Assembly: GCF_001747105.1 (NCBI RefSeq)
Contig: NZ_MDGQ01000005.1
Coordinates: 2,170,001 to 2,234,000 of the forward strand
DNA length: 64,000 nucleotides
DNA from: Roseivirga misakiensis
GTDB taxonomy: Bacteria > Bacteroidota > Bacteroidia > Cytophagales > Cyclobacteriaceae
Direction of reading: 5' to 3'
Part shown: positions 26,795 through 34,322 of the stretch, piece after piece
How positions within the stretch are numbered: the first letter of the stretch is position 1
Layout: each line of letters starts with the position of its first letter
Notes under the pieces: generated by a model
Database searches by the model: none
What the model was told of the DNA's origin: nothing
Seen by the model: the letters and a program-made list of their open reading frames with translations, nothing else
Made by a program: the position numbers and the translations under genes

Positions 26795-26873
26795 ATGTGA
26801 CAGCATGTGACAACTTTAAAACACCTCTTAATATCATTTTTAAGGCTATTTTGTGACAAAAAATGTGACAACT
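26795..26873. repeat. Four TGTGACA repeats beside the outer attachment site
   Basis: TGTGACA is found at about 26796-26802, 26806-26812, 26852-26858 and 26864-26870; two copies extend to ATGTGACAACT. Repeats like these next to an att core resemble arm-type sites bound by tyrosine integrases, although no integrase is encoded here. Confidence 0.5.
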
Positions 26874-26967
26874 CAAAACTACTCTCCACCCCAATTATAC
26901 AGGCTGCTCCTTGATAATCGATATTGTCAAATGTCATACCGAAACTTTATATAATAATTAATACGGT

Positions 26968-27485
26968 CTAGTCATTCAACCAAAGCAATTCTCGCCAGTC
27001 TGTAACGATCTTCGTAAAGTCATCAAGGTTAAAAGAAGGAGAAAGAATTCCTGCTCCAATAATTATAGGTAGATTCTCTGGATAACCAGTCTTACTAAAA
27101 TTTAGTTTTAAGTCATTGAGAACCTCTCTAGTACCTCTATGCAATGGGTTTTTATCGTCGCGGTGTTTATAATAATTTGCAACTGCAATAATTAGTTCTA
27201 TTTCTGTCCTTCCACCATTAACAATTTCACGCCCCATTTTGTAAAGAATTAATTTATCATCAATACTACCGTACCTATCATAAATACTACTATTGATATA
27301 ATTTTGACAAGCAATAAAAGCCAACCCTAAAATGGGCTCTACATCTTCAACAAACCAGCCCCGTCGTACCAATCAACCTGATCAATTCGACGTCGTAATT
27401 CAATCACTGACTTCTGAAACCCAGACATTACCAGTTCAAGTATTCCCCTTCTATCGTCTATTCTTAAGAATTCAGTTTTGTCCAT
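26968..27485 (-). pseudogene. Frameshifted gene of unknown function in the tRNA-Ser cassette
   Basis: Two overlapping frames together give one protein of about 170 residues. The first starts at the ATG at 27485 (MDKTEFLRIDDRRGILELV) and reads to a stop at 27339; the second continues from about 27368 (WFVEDVEPILGLAFIACQNY) to 26968. Joining them needs one extra base near 27360-27368, in or next to a GGGG run, so a recent single-base deletion or a sequencing error is likely. The predicted protein is helical and soluble, with ANYYKHRDDKN in the middle and LWLND at the end. I do not recognise the family. Confidence 0.65.
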
Positions 27486-27611
27486 AGCCACCGACTTAAA
27501 CTGTTAAAATGTTATTGGGTGTATTCTACAATTATGATATCTAATCATTCGCTTAATAAATAGCCAATTCATTAATTGACTTAACAAAACTCAATTGTAT
27601 GCCTTGTTCTG

Positions 27612-28778
27612 TCATTTAGTGTTATACTTTTCTATCAAAGATTTAAGTTTAAGAATCTCCTTCTTGTCAAACATTGTGTTATGTTCTAAGTAATTAGTGT
27701 CACCAAGAAGATATACTCTCGATATGAATGCCTTATCATACTTCATATTATATGGGCAATGATTCTCATCGAACTTTTTAAAGTCAAGTCCATTAAATGA
27801 CCAGCTTTCTCTTTTGGAATCTGTCGTTGTAAAGTATTTATTCAGTCCACCAATACTGTAAACATTGGCTACTTTGCTCGAAAAACCAGCCAGTATGACC
27901 GCAGCAAAATCATGATTTGAAAGAAGGTGTTGTTGCTCAAAAATCTCATCAATCCGCGACTTATCTATAAACTGCTCCTTTACGACCTTCACAACTACAT
28001 CAGATTTTGCATCTTCTTCCATAATTGAATTTTGGAATGCTCTGTAAAACTCTGTTTTCTTATACGCCTCTATATTTTTTATACCAATATACTTTTCAAC
28101 AAAGCTATTACTGTATTGAAAAGTCAATATATCCCCTGTCCTCCTATATATTTCTTTGTCCATTAACAGAATAGGGAAAGGATCAATAGTCAATCGCATC
28201 ACTGCTATTGCACCTATACACTTTATCAAATGACCTTCATATTCTTTAACGAATTTTGTTCGACTCTTGCTCTTATTGAAAGGGTGGTTTTTAGAAGTAT
28301 AAAAGGTGCTAAACCCCTGTTTGTGCACATATTTATTAAGCTTCTTTTTTGTTAACTCAAGTTGTAAAAAATACTCCTTCATGAATTCTCTAATTTCCCT
28401 GTAAACGGATTCATTTTTCTCAAGAGTTTTTACCATAGCAGAGTACATTGGAAATCGCCCTTGTTCTTTCCACTTACTTAATTCTTCCTCTCTCTTTTCT
28501 CCAGCCCCGTCAATTAAGTACGCTATGGTCAAAGAAACTTCTAACGATTGCCTCAAAGAATAAAAAGCACAATCAAAATATCCTCTTTCAAACAACTCGA
28601 TTGAGTTTATAATTAGCTGAATTGATTCAAGAAAGAACGTGTTACTAACCTGAGCATCCAATCGACCTGTCCAACTATTCTCTATATTGAGCAGGTCCAA
28701 ATAGTAAGATTCCTTATTCTCAATATCGAGTGGGAGGATATTTTGAGAGTTCCTGTGTTTAACAAATTCTATACTCAT
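27612..28778 (-). CDS. Unknown 388-residue cassette protein, possibly HEPN-like
   Basis: I do not recognise this protein. Residues about 45-180 are strongly helical: SIELFERGYFDCAFYSLRQS, then LTKKKLNKYVHKQGFSTFY. The first resembles the helix of HEPN-type nuclease folds and the Lys-rich stretch ending in VHKQ resembles their catalytic-helix region, although a clear RxxxxxH motif is missing. The C-terminal part is mixed alpha/beta (HDFAAVILAGFSSKVANVYS, AFISRVYLLGD). No signal or membrane segment is seen, so it is cytoplasmic. It is transcribed away from the XRE-like regulator, 96 bp apart. HEPN-like helical proteins next to small regulators are common in defence and abortive-infection loci; that role is only inferred. 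Confidence 0.75.
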   Translation of the reverse strand: MSIEFVKHRNSQNILPLDIENKESYYLDLLNIENSWTGRLDAQVSNTFFLESIQLIINSIELFERGYFDCAFYSLRQSLEVSLTIAYLIDGAGEKREEELSKWKEQGRFPMYSAMVKTLEKNESVYREIREFMKEYFLQLELTKKKLNKYVHKQGFSTFYTSKNHPFNKSKSRTKFVKEYEGHLIKCIGAIAVMRLTIDPFPILLMDKEIYRRTGDILTFQYSNSFVEKYIGIKNIEAYKKTEFYRAFQNSIMEEDAKSDVVVKVVKEQFIDKSRIDEIFEQQHLLSNHDFAAVILAGFSSKVANVYSIGGLNKYFTTTDSKRESWSFNGLDFKKFDENHCPYNMKYDKAFISRVYLLGDTNYLEHNTMFDKKEILKLKSLIEKYNTK

Positions 28779-28874
28779 GATTAAAAAACTAATTAAGAAT
28801 TAAGATAAAAACTTTTATACTTATTAAATCAATATAATGATTCAGTAAAAACAACAAGCTAGGATTTACATTCT

Positions 28875-29315
28875 TTGAAAGATATTCGACAAAAATTGAA
28901 GACAGCCTTCATAACTCTAATGACCAAAATCAAGATGACCGATAGAAATACTAACTTAAAATATAGACTGAAGGAACTATCAGAAATTTTTATCCGGGCC
29001 TCTGACATAAAAGAAAGAGAGTTTGCCAGAAAAATGCGTATACCTTGGTCAACTTACCAAAAAGACAAACACTCTTTAGTCACCGATTCCTTTTCAATGC
29101 CAGAGTATAGACTACAAATATATGCAGCTGCATTTGGGGTGTCTCTCGAGTCGATTCTAAATTACGGCACTAAACAAAGATGCTTAGTAGTGGAAGAACA
29201 ATTTGATGATAAATTGATCGAAAAATATAACCTTAGATACGCAGAGTCTACGATCGTAGACCAAAATAAGCAAAAACGTCAAACAGAAACAAAAAGTAAG
29301 CCCTTAACATATTGA
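28875..29315 (+). CDS. XRE-like helix-turn-helix regulator of the cassette
   Basis: A small basic protein whose core (about residues 28-100) looks like a helix-turn-helix: YRLKELSEIFIRASD, EREFARKMRIPWSTYQKD, then YRLQIYAAAFGVSLESILN, the pattern of phage-repressor-like XRE proteins. The C-terminal 40 residues are charged and probably flexible. The start is uncertain: TTG at 28875 gives 146 residues, while ATG at 28920 or 28935 keeps the whole domain and may be right. It is divergent from the 388-residue gene, a usual arrangement for a regulator of the neighbouring cargo. Confidence 0.7.
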   Translation: MKDIRQKLKTAFITLMTKIKMTDRNTNLKYRLKELSEIFIRASDIKEREFARKMRIPWSTYQKDKHSLVTDSFSMPEYRLQIYAAAFGVSLESILNYGTKQRCLVVEEQFDDKLIEKYNLRYAESTIVDQNKQKRQTETKSKPLTY

Positions 29316-29334
29316 CAATCAATTAGTTAAGGGC
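29300..29334. terminator. Inverted repeat between the regulator and tRNA-Ser
   Basis: GCCCTTAAC (29300-29308) and GTTAAGGGC (29326-29334) are perfect arms with a 17-base loop; the plus-strand regulator stops inside it. On the minus strand a TTACTTTTTG tract follows, so it may now terminate tRNA-Ser in place of the displaced hairpin. Confidence 0.5.
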
Positions 29335-29336
29335 CT

Positions 29337-29427
<91 letters not shown>

Positions 29428-29509
29428 TGGGTTGTTCTGAAAAAACGCCGAAGCGATTTAATAACACGAACTTAATTAAAATTGCGATTAAACTCGGGTC
29501 ATTTAACAG

Positions 29510-29540
29510 AGAAAAAGCCAGTCATAAACTAGCTTTTTCT
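29510..29540 (-). terminator. Terminator of tRNA-Pro
   Basis: The stem AGAAAAAGCCAGT / ACTAGCTTTTTCT, with one mismatch and a 5-base loop, abuts the 3' end of tRNA-Pro on the minus strand. Confidence 0.75.
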
Positions 29541-29541
29541 G

Positions 29542-29616
29542 TCGGGGTGGCAGGATTCGAACCTGCGACCTCCTCGTCCCAAACGAGGCGCGATGACCGG
29601 GCTACGCTACACCCCG
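29542..29616 (-). tRNA. tRNA-Pro(UGG)
   Basis: The minus strand gives a 75-nt tRNA: acceptor CGGGGTG/CACCCCG with discriminator A, D arm GCGTAGCCCGGTCATCGC, anticodon stem CCTCG/CGAGG around TTTGGGA (anticodon TGG) and T arm GCAGGTTCGAATCCTGC. The C1-G72 pair is normal for bacterial tRNA-Pro. CCA is not encoded. Confidence 0.95.
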
Positions 29617-29653
29617 AGCCTAAAATTTGAGATATAACTCTCAAATCGGAGTG

Positions 29654-29661
29654 CAAATATA
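29654..29661 (-). promoter_or_regulatory. -7 promoter box for tRNA-Pro
   Basis: TATATTTG on the minus strand lies 38 bp upstream of tRNA-Pro and matches TAnnTTTG. The -33 element is not clear. Confidence 0.5.
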
Positions 29662-29768
29662 GATGCTTTTTTCTTTTTGCCATACCGCCCAATGGATAAA
29701 ATTTAAGTTTTTTTGACACCTCGCCATCAGCGGGCAAAAAAGGTGTCGAGAGCATCAGAAAATAAGCC

Positions 29769-30422
29769 CTATTCGTCCGTAATCGCAGTATTTATGAAAT
29801 CAAGCATTGGCACTAAAGTCATATAAGATTCCACAATCATGTCTTTAAAACCGTTGGAGTAAACATCCTTTCGGGTAATTTGCCTGAAGGCCGCAAGACT
29901 CTTTAACCTTAATAGTTCAATGAATTCGTGATCTTTTGCATACCCTTTCGGTGTCGTCTTTAAGGCATCCGCTTTATACAGCTCAAAAGTGTCTTGAAAA
30001 GCACTTGACTTTATAATCTCGGTGAGGCGTTTTCCCTCATAGTCAATTTCTTGTCTTACTTTTTTGAGCTTTTCACTATCAGGATGCCACAAGCCACCTG
30101 CTACATCTATCTCCCGCAGACCGAGCCCAACATAAAAATCTGCCAAGCCTCTACCATATCCGAAGACCACGCCAAAATGATCTTTATATGTTGGCCTATC
30201 CGGGTGAAACATTAGGTTATTATTAATTCGGCTTATCGATTTTCGGGCGTTTGGTTGGATAATCCTAGGGTCAACTTCCTTGATTGACTCCAAAATTGGG
30301 TCGAAAAGATCTATCACCTCTCCTTTTGCACTTTCATACCAAGATCGATTTTTATCCATCCATTCCTTGGAGTTATTTTCATTGAGCGCCTCAAGAAACT
30401 TGAATATATCCTTCCTTGCCAT
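29769..30422 (-). CDS. DUF2461 family protein
   Basis: The 217-residue cytoplasmic protein belongs to the DUF2461 family, whose function is unknown. It shows the family's opening, FKFLEALNENNSKEWMDKNR, and the core SRINNNLMFHPDRPTYKDHF and GLREIDVAGGLWHPDSEKL, followed by ALKTTPKGYAKDHEFIELLR. It is a paralogue of the gene just upstream (30458-31144) and reads in the same direction 35 bp after it, so the two are probably co-transcribed and arose by duplication. Confidence 0.88.
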   Translation of the reverse strand: MARKDIFKFLEALNENNSKEWMDKNRSWYESAKGEVIDLFDPILESIKEVDPRIIQPNARKSISRINNNLMFHPDRPTYKDHFGVVFGYGRGLADFYVGLGLREIDVAGGLWHPDSEKLKKVRQEIDYEGKRLTEIIKSSAFQDTFELYKADALKTTPKGYAKDHEFIELLRLKSLAAFRQITRKDVYSNGFKDMIVESYMTLVPMLDFINTAITDE

Positions 30423-30457
30423 TGATTTAGATTCTAATAAGAGTAATCGATTATGTT

Positions 30458-31144
30458 TTAATCTACTATTGACAAACCGTTTAAGTCAGTTGTTAGATAT
30501 TCTGTCATCACATCAAAAAACGGTCGTAGGGCCAAAAATGTAGCTATAGCTTCGTCCAAAAAGTTTGGAGATAACACCTCCTTATCACTAAAGTTTCTAA
30601 AGACATACATTGATTTGTACCTCAATAAATCAATCGCAGGATGTTCCTTATCGAAACCTTTGGGTGCTGTCTTTACCTGATCGCCCTGCAGACCACCAAA
30701 TACCTTTTGAAAACTTGGATCATTCAAAATATCACGCAAAGGCTGATCATCCTGAGCGATTTGGTTTCTAAGCAGCTTTAAATCCTCTGGTGCTGGCCCG
30801 TAAAACCCACCTCCAATAACCGTTGCCCCAGGTTTAATATGGAAATAATAGCCTCCTCTTAAATGAGGTTTTACCCTTGAAAAGCTTCCTGCCCACCTTG
30901 GATTATAAGGGGACTTATCTTTTGAGAATCGCACGTCCCTATAAACGCGCATTAGACTCTTTTTACCATTTAAAGTAGAAATCTCATCATGTCCTTTTAA
31001 TGCATTCAAAAGGGCATCAGCAAAATTGTAAGCCTGTTCATGCTCTTCCTGATACCATGGTTTATGCTCTGTAAACCACTCTCGATTATTATTCTCTTCT
31101 AACTTTTTTAAAAATTCTAAGGTGGATTTCTTGAGTTGAGTCAT
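30458..31144 (-). CDS. DUF2461 family protein
   Basis: The 228-residue member of DUF2461 begins LEFLKKLEENNNREWFTEHK and has SLMRVYRDVRFSKDKSPYNP, YYFHIKPGATVIGGGFYGP and VKTAPKGFDKEHPAIDLLRY. It is closer to the common form of the family than its downstream paralogue, in which the GG(F/M)Y segment is altered to AGGLWHP. The two genes plus DUF547 and the aldo/keto reductase gene upstream form a run on the minus strand. Function is unknown. Confidence 0.9.
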   Translation of the reverse strand: MTQLKKSTLEFLKKLEENNNREWFTEHKPWYQEEHEQAYNFADALLNALKGHDEISTLNGKKSLMRVYRDVRFSKDKSPYNPRWAGSFSRVKPHLRGGYYFHIKPGATVIGGGFYGPAPEDLKLLRNQIAQDDQPLRDILNDPSFQKVFGGLQGDQVKTAPKGFDKEHPAIDLLRYKSMYVFRNFSDKEVLSPNFLDEAIATFLALRPFFDVMTEYLTTDLNGLSIVD

Positions 31145-31159
31145 TTGTTTTTCTTTTAG

Positions 31160-31828
31160 TTATTGAATCTTCCAGATATATGGACGTTCAATGATTTTGT
31201 ATTGGGACAAATTCGGATCATTAAGATACCGATTACCAAAGTCTTTACGATACCAAATAAAAATTGAGGAGCAAATCACCTCCTTTTTCTCATCATTTAT
31301 TTCAAACTCACTGGCCGAAAAATTTTGCTCAGCAAGCCCTAATTCTGCATCTATTTTAGCCGCACTATAATAGGCAATTGGAGGACAAGAAATACTACCA
31401 CAATTCAACGCAAAGTGAACTCGATAATCCATTTCATCGACCATCAATTCATGCCGTAAATCATCCGCCAAAAACTGCTTCGGTTTGCCATTTTTCCTCT
31501 CGCCATTTCTTCTCAAAATGCCGTGTTCAATATCGTCTAAAGACAAGTCTAATTCACCAATTTTCAAGGCACGATCTGTGAAGAAATCTGTCTTTTCGAA
31601 AACTGATTTTGAAAGGCTATTTTTTACAATTTGATAGTTCGTAAAACCATTATAAACGTTGATCCAAAAAGCCAGTTTTTGCGCATCATTTTTAAGTGAA
31701 TCTAGCGCAAAAAATTCTAAGGTGCGCAATGATTTTTCGAGCAGTTCGATGGCATAACTTTCACTTGCCAAGTAGTCATTTAAAATCACTTTCGACGACC
31801 TAGAAAATGCTGCATGGTCGAAACTCAT
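31160..31828 (-). CDS. DUF547 domain protein
   Basis: The 222-residue protein has the DUF547 core: KLAFWINVYNGFTNYQIVK, the segment LDDIEHGILRRNG, then VHFALNCGSISCPPIAYYS with a conserved Cys pair. This domain is related to cysteine-peptidase-like folds, but the activity of DUF547 is unknown. No signal peptide is visible, although many relatives are exported. Its ATG overlaps the aldo/keto reductase stop by 4 bp (ATGA), so the two are translationally coupled. Confidence 0.88.
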   Translation of the reverse strand: MSFDHAAFSRSSKVILNDYLASESYAIELLEKSLRTLEFFALDSLKNDAQKLAFWINVYNGFTNYQIVKNSLSKSVFEKTDFFTDRALKIGELDLSLDDIEHGILRRNGERKNGKPKQFLADDLRHELMVDEMDYRVHFALNCGSISCPPIAYYSAAKIDAELGLAEQNFSASEFEINDEKKEVICSSIFIWYRKDFGNRYLNDPNLSQYKIIERPYIWKIQ

Positions 31829-32721
31829 CTGTGTGCTGTGTATAGATTTGGTGGCAAAACATTAGAGAGTTCTATCAATTCTGCCTCACTCAATTGGGGA
31901 ACTTCTGATACACTTAAAACTTCCTTGAGCTGGTCTAATTTGCTGACCCCAGCAACAACAGTAGCCACCTCTTTCCGAGACAAAACCCACTGAATGGCCA
32001 CTTGCGACATAACTCTATTCTCAATTGAGAATGAATTTATCTTATCTATCATTAAATCAATATCTTCTGATTTATAATTTAAATAAGAACTTAAATCTTT
32101 ATTGGCCAAAATACCCTTTGCCAATGCTCCCCTAACCATAACTCCGATCTTGTTTTTAGCCAACGTCCCTAAGGCCATCTCCTCTGCTCTTCTATCTAGT
32201 AAACTATACTGCATCATGTTAGTGACGAGACCAAGTTCGGAGGACACATGCCGGATAACATTGGGACGTATAGAGGAAATTCCGTAGTTCAAAATCTTCC
32301 CCTGCCCTTTCAAAATTTCGAAAGCCTCGAAAGTCTCTTCCCAGTTATCTTCAATCATACCACCATGTAATTGGTAGATATCTATATAATCTGTATCGAG
32401 TCTCTTCAGGCTTTTTTCTACTGCCTGAAGTATGTATTTCTTAGATGGATCCCACTCCCAATTTCGCTCTTCTTGATTAGGAACATTACCCACTTTTGTA
32501 GCCAACAAAACATCCTTTCGGAAAGGTTTAATGGCGCGTCCAATTGTCTCTTCATTGAAGCCGTTTTTGTAGATGTCTGCGGTGTCAAAATAATTGACTC
32601 CATGATCAAAGGCATACCTGATGATCTTGGCATTTTCAAGGTGATCATAACCTAAAGACATCCCACCAAAACTAATCTCTGAAACCTCAAGATCAAGCTT
32701 AGGAATTAGACGATATTTCAT
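31825..32721 (-). CDS. Aldo/keto reductase
   Basis: An NADPH-dependent oxidoreductase with a TIM barrel, 298 residues. Active-site residues are in NYFDTADIYKNG (Asp, Tyr), VLLATKVGN (Lys) and IDIYQLHGG (His). The C-terminal cofactor region VAIQWVLSRKEVATVVAGVS is present. It most resembles the YajO/general stress type of reductase; the physiological substrate (an aldehyde or ketone) cannot be read. It lies 3 bp after the AI-2E-family permease and overlaps DUF547, so these genes form one operon. Confidence 0.9.
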   Translation of the reverse strand: MKYRLIPKLDLEVSEISFGGMSLGYDHLENAKIIRYAFDHGVNYFDTADIYKNGFNEETIGRAIKPFRKDVLLATKVGNVPNQEERNWEWDPSKKYILQAVEKSLKRLDTDYIDIYQLHGGMIEDNWEETFEAFEILKGQGKILNYGISSIRPNVIRHVSSELGLVTNMMQYSLLDRRAEEMALGTLAKNKIGVMVRGALAKGILANKDLSSYLNYKSEDIDLMIDKINSFSIENRVMSQVAIQWVLSRKEVATVVAGVSKLDQLKEVLSVSEVPQLSEAELIELSNVLPPNLYTAHR

Positions 32722-32724
32722 AGC

Positions 32725-33807
32725 TTATTGACGCTTTAAAACATCCTCAATATTACCGTTCTCTGTCATCATAATGGCTAGGCCTCTTGTGGATGGAAAT
32801 TGGGCGCAAATAATGATTGCGACAGATATAATTGGTACAGATAAGATCATCCCCATTATCCCCCAAATGGCAGCCCAAAACGAAAGTGCCATAATCACAA
32901 CAAGCGGACTAAGGTTAAGCGTACGCCCCATTAGTTTTGGCTCTACATAGTTACCCACAAAGATCTGAACAACCTCTACAGATAGGAATACATATAAAAA
33001 TGGCGGAAAGGCCGCAAATTGGAAAATGGCGAAGATGGCTGGCAACAAACTGGAAACCAGAGACCCGATGTAAGGAATATAATTAAGGATAAATATGAGA
33101 AATGCCCACAGCACCGGAAAATCGACACCCCAGGCTAGCAAAATCAGGTAACTAGTGATTCCGGTGATTAGACTCACCTCGGTCTTTACAGTAAAGTATT
33201 TATTGACAGCCGTACTAATCTGACCGAATATCTCCATGATGTTTTCCTTGTTCCCCTCCTTTTTAAAGAGCTTATCAAGTTTCTTACTGAAGTAATTCTC
33301 CTCGATTAGGAAGAAAATCACATAGACGATCACTAAGGCAAAATTCCCCAATAGCACACTGACAGAGTTGAATACACCAGAAAGAATAGATTGATAGTCG
33401 ATCTTTTCGATAGTCTCCTGAACATCAAATTCAGGAATGTAGTTGCTATTAGCCTCCGTAAAATCTTTTAGTTGATCGATAAATATTTGCAAGTTCCCAT
33501 CATAACTCTCCGCGTTTTCGGAGATCAACTTCACATTGACCGAAACGATCTGATAAACCCCATAAAGCAATGACAGTGTCACAACAAAGGCCATTACACG
33601 CTGTATAATTATCGGTAGCGATTTCCCTTTGACTGTGATTTTGGAAATAATCTTACGAACGCTTCTTATTAAGTACCAGACGATTAAAGCCAAGACAATC
33701 GGCTCCAAGAAGGCCCGAAAGTATATCAACGAAAAAAAAATGCCCGAGATGATTATTATCCAATAGGCGACGTTGCGAAGGTTATCTTTTGTAAGATCTG
33801 TTTTCAT
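32725..33807 (-). CDS. AI-2E family transporter (PerM/YdiK-like)
   Basis: The 360-residue integral membrane protein has about eight hydrophobic segments and the family blocks AWGVDFPVLWAFLIFILNYI, PYIGSLVSSLLPAIFA and VEPKLMGRTLNLSPLVVIMA. Members export small molecules; some act on autoinducer-2 and some as Na+/H+ antiporters, so the name should not be taken as function. A charged loop near residue 170-195 (SKKLDKLFKKEGNKENIME) faces the cytoplasm. It is the first gene of the minus-strand run to 29769. Confidence 0.9.
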   Translation of the reverse strand: MKTDLTKDNLRNVAYWIIIISGIFFSLIYFRAFLEPIVLALIVWYLIRSVRKIISKITVKGKSLPIIIQRVMAFVVTLSLLYGVYQIVSVNVKLISENAESYDGNLQIFIDQLKDFTEANSNYIPEFDVQETIEKIDYQSILSGVFNSVSVLLGNFALVIVYVIFFLIEENYFSKKLDKLFKKEGNKENIMEIFGQISTAVNKYFTVKTEVSLITGITSYLILLAWGVDFPVLWAFLIFILNYIPYIGSLVSSLLPAIFAIFQFAAFPPFLYVFLSVEVVQIFVGNYVEPKLMGRTLNLSPLVVIMALSFWAAIWGIMGMILSVPIISVAIIICAQFPSTRGLAIMMTENGNIEDVLKRQ

Positions 33808-33884
33808 AAGCGAGAGTACTCCTTAAAATAACGAATCCGCTTTGAAATTAGCCCTATAAAAAGGCCAAATATTTTCTAATACTG

Positions 33885-33917
33885 TTTGATTAAGAAAAAG
33901 CTATTTTACTATATTTG
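33885..33917 (+). promoter_or_regulatory. Promoter of the tRNA-Arg transcript
   Basis: TTTG (33885-33888), a 21-bp spacer and TATATTTG (33910-33917) match the Bacteroidota consensus exactly. Transcription would begin at about 33923, ahead of the two partial tRNA copies, so these are predicted to be in the tRNA-Arg precursor. Confidence 0.8.
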
Positions 33918-33936
33918 CACTCGCTTTGAAAAAGCC

Positions 33937-34050
33937 GCTGGTCTGCTAGCTCTCCCGAAGTCTCGGGATGGATAGTGCAACTGGCAAAAGCACGCTGGTC
34001 TGCTAGCTCTCCCGAAGTTTCGGGATGGATAGCGCAACCGGCAAAAGCAC
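33937..34050 (+). repeat. Two tandem 57-bp partial copies of tRNA-Arg
   Basis: Two 57-bp units (33937-33993 and 33994-34050) differ at only three or four positions and directly precede the intact tRNA-Arg, which begins with the same 16 bases. Each unit carries the tRNA 5' acceptor strand, the D arm (GGATAGYGCAAC) and a few following bases. In each, the D loop has TCCCGAAGTYTCGGGA, a small palindrome, where the true tRNA has only AAC. The anticodon, T arm and 3' strand are absent, so the units cannot fold into tRNAs. They lie downstream of the predicted promoter. Confidence 0.9.
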
Positions 34051-34053
34051 GCT

Positions 34054-34127
34054 GGTCTGCTAGCTCAACTGGATAGAGCAACTGCCTTCTAAGCAGTAGG
34101 TTTCAGGTTCGAGTCCTGAGCGGATCA
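34054..34127 (+). tRNA. tRNA-Arg(UCU)
   Basis: A 74-nt cloverleaf: acceptor GGTCTGC/GCGGATC with two wobble pairs, D arm GCTCAACTGGATAGAGC, anticodon stem ACTGC/GCAGT around CTTCTAA (anticodon TCT) and T arm TCAGGTTCGAGTCCTGA. CCA is not encoded. It reads AGA/AGG arginine codons. It is preceded by two degenerate 5' copies of itself and followed by a clear terminator. Confidence 0.93.
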
Positions 34128-34134
34128 CACCAGC

Positions 34135-34162
34135 AACCTCCCGATTAATCGGGAGGTTTTTT
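34135..34162 (+). terminator. Terminator of tRNA-Arg
   Basis: The stem AACCTCCCGATTAATCGGGAGGTT, self-complementary, followed by TTTTTT, lies 8 bp after the tRNA. Confidence 0.9.
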
Positions 34163-34268
34163 TATGCCTTTTTGAGTATCAAAGTCTCTACGCCCCTCTT
34201 TTCTTACTCTTTGTTAAACAATTAACATTCTTTAACGGCCAATTTCTGTAAGGTATTGACAAACGGTG

Positions 34269-34298
34269 TTTATAAAGTAAGCGGCATGATTATATTTG
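34269..34298 (+). promoter_or_regulatory. Promoter of the BatA/BatC-like operon
   Basis: TTTA (34269-34272), an 18-bp spacer and TATATTTG (34291-34298) give a predicted start of transcription near 34304, about 20 bases before the ATG at 34323. It shows that an upstream in-frame TTG at 34296 is inside the promoter and is not the start codon. Confidence 0.65.
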
Positions 34299-34322
34299 CT
34301 CGTTGATCGCATAAGCGTTGTT

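Larger units (their letters stand above)
26595..26967. other. Intergenic region with two hairpins, an attachment-site copy and phage-like repeats
   Basis: The 373 bases hold, in order: a terminator for the permease, a second strong hairpin (26677-26710), the outer copy of the tRNA-Ser 3' end, four TGTGACA repeats, and the end of the inserted cassette. I see no gene here. Confidence 0.75.

Noticed and set aside
26533-26937. A 134-codon minus-strand frame over the att region
   Set aside because: It crosses the permease end, two hairpins and the att repeat, and has no recognisable domain.
32725-33807. Quorum-sensing role for the AI-2E family protein
   Set aside because: The family name is historical, members have other substrates, and no luxS or lsr gene is in the window.
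33937-34050. Possible CRISPR-like repeat array
   Set aside because: The two units are adjacent without spacers and derive from the neighbouring tRNA; no cas gene is present.
33890-34081. A 63-codon minus-strand frame with 19-residue repeats over the tRNA-Arg copies
   Set aside because: The repeats arise because 57 bp is 19 codons; the frame is the complement of the tRNA fragments and runs into the intact tRNA. No start signal or homologue is seen.
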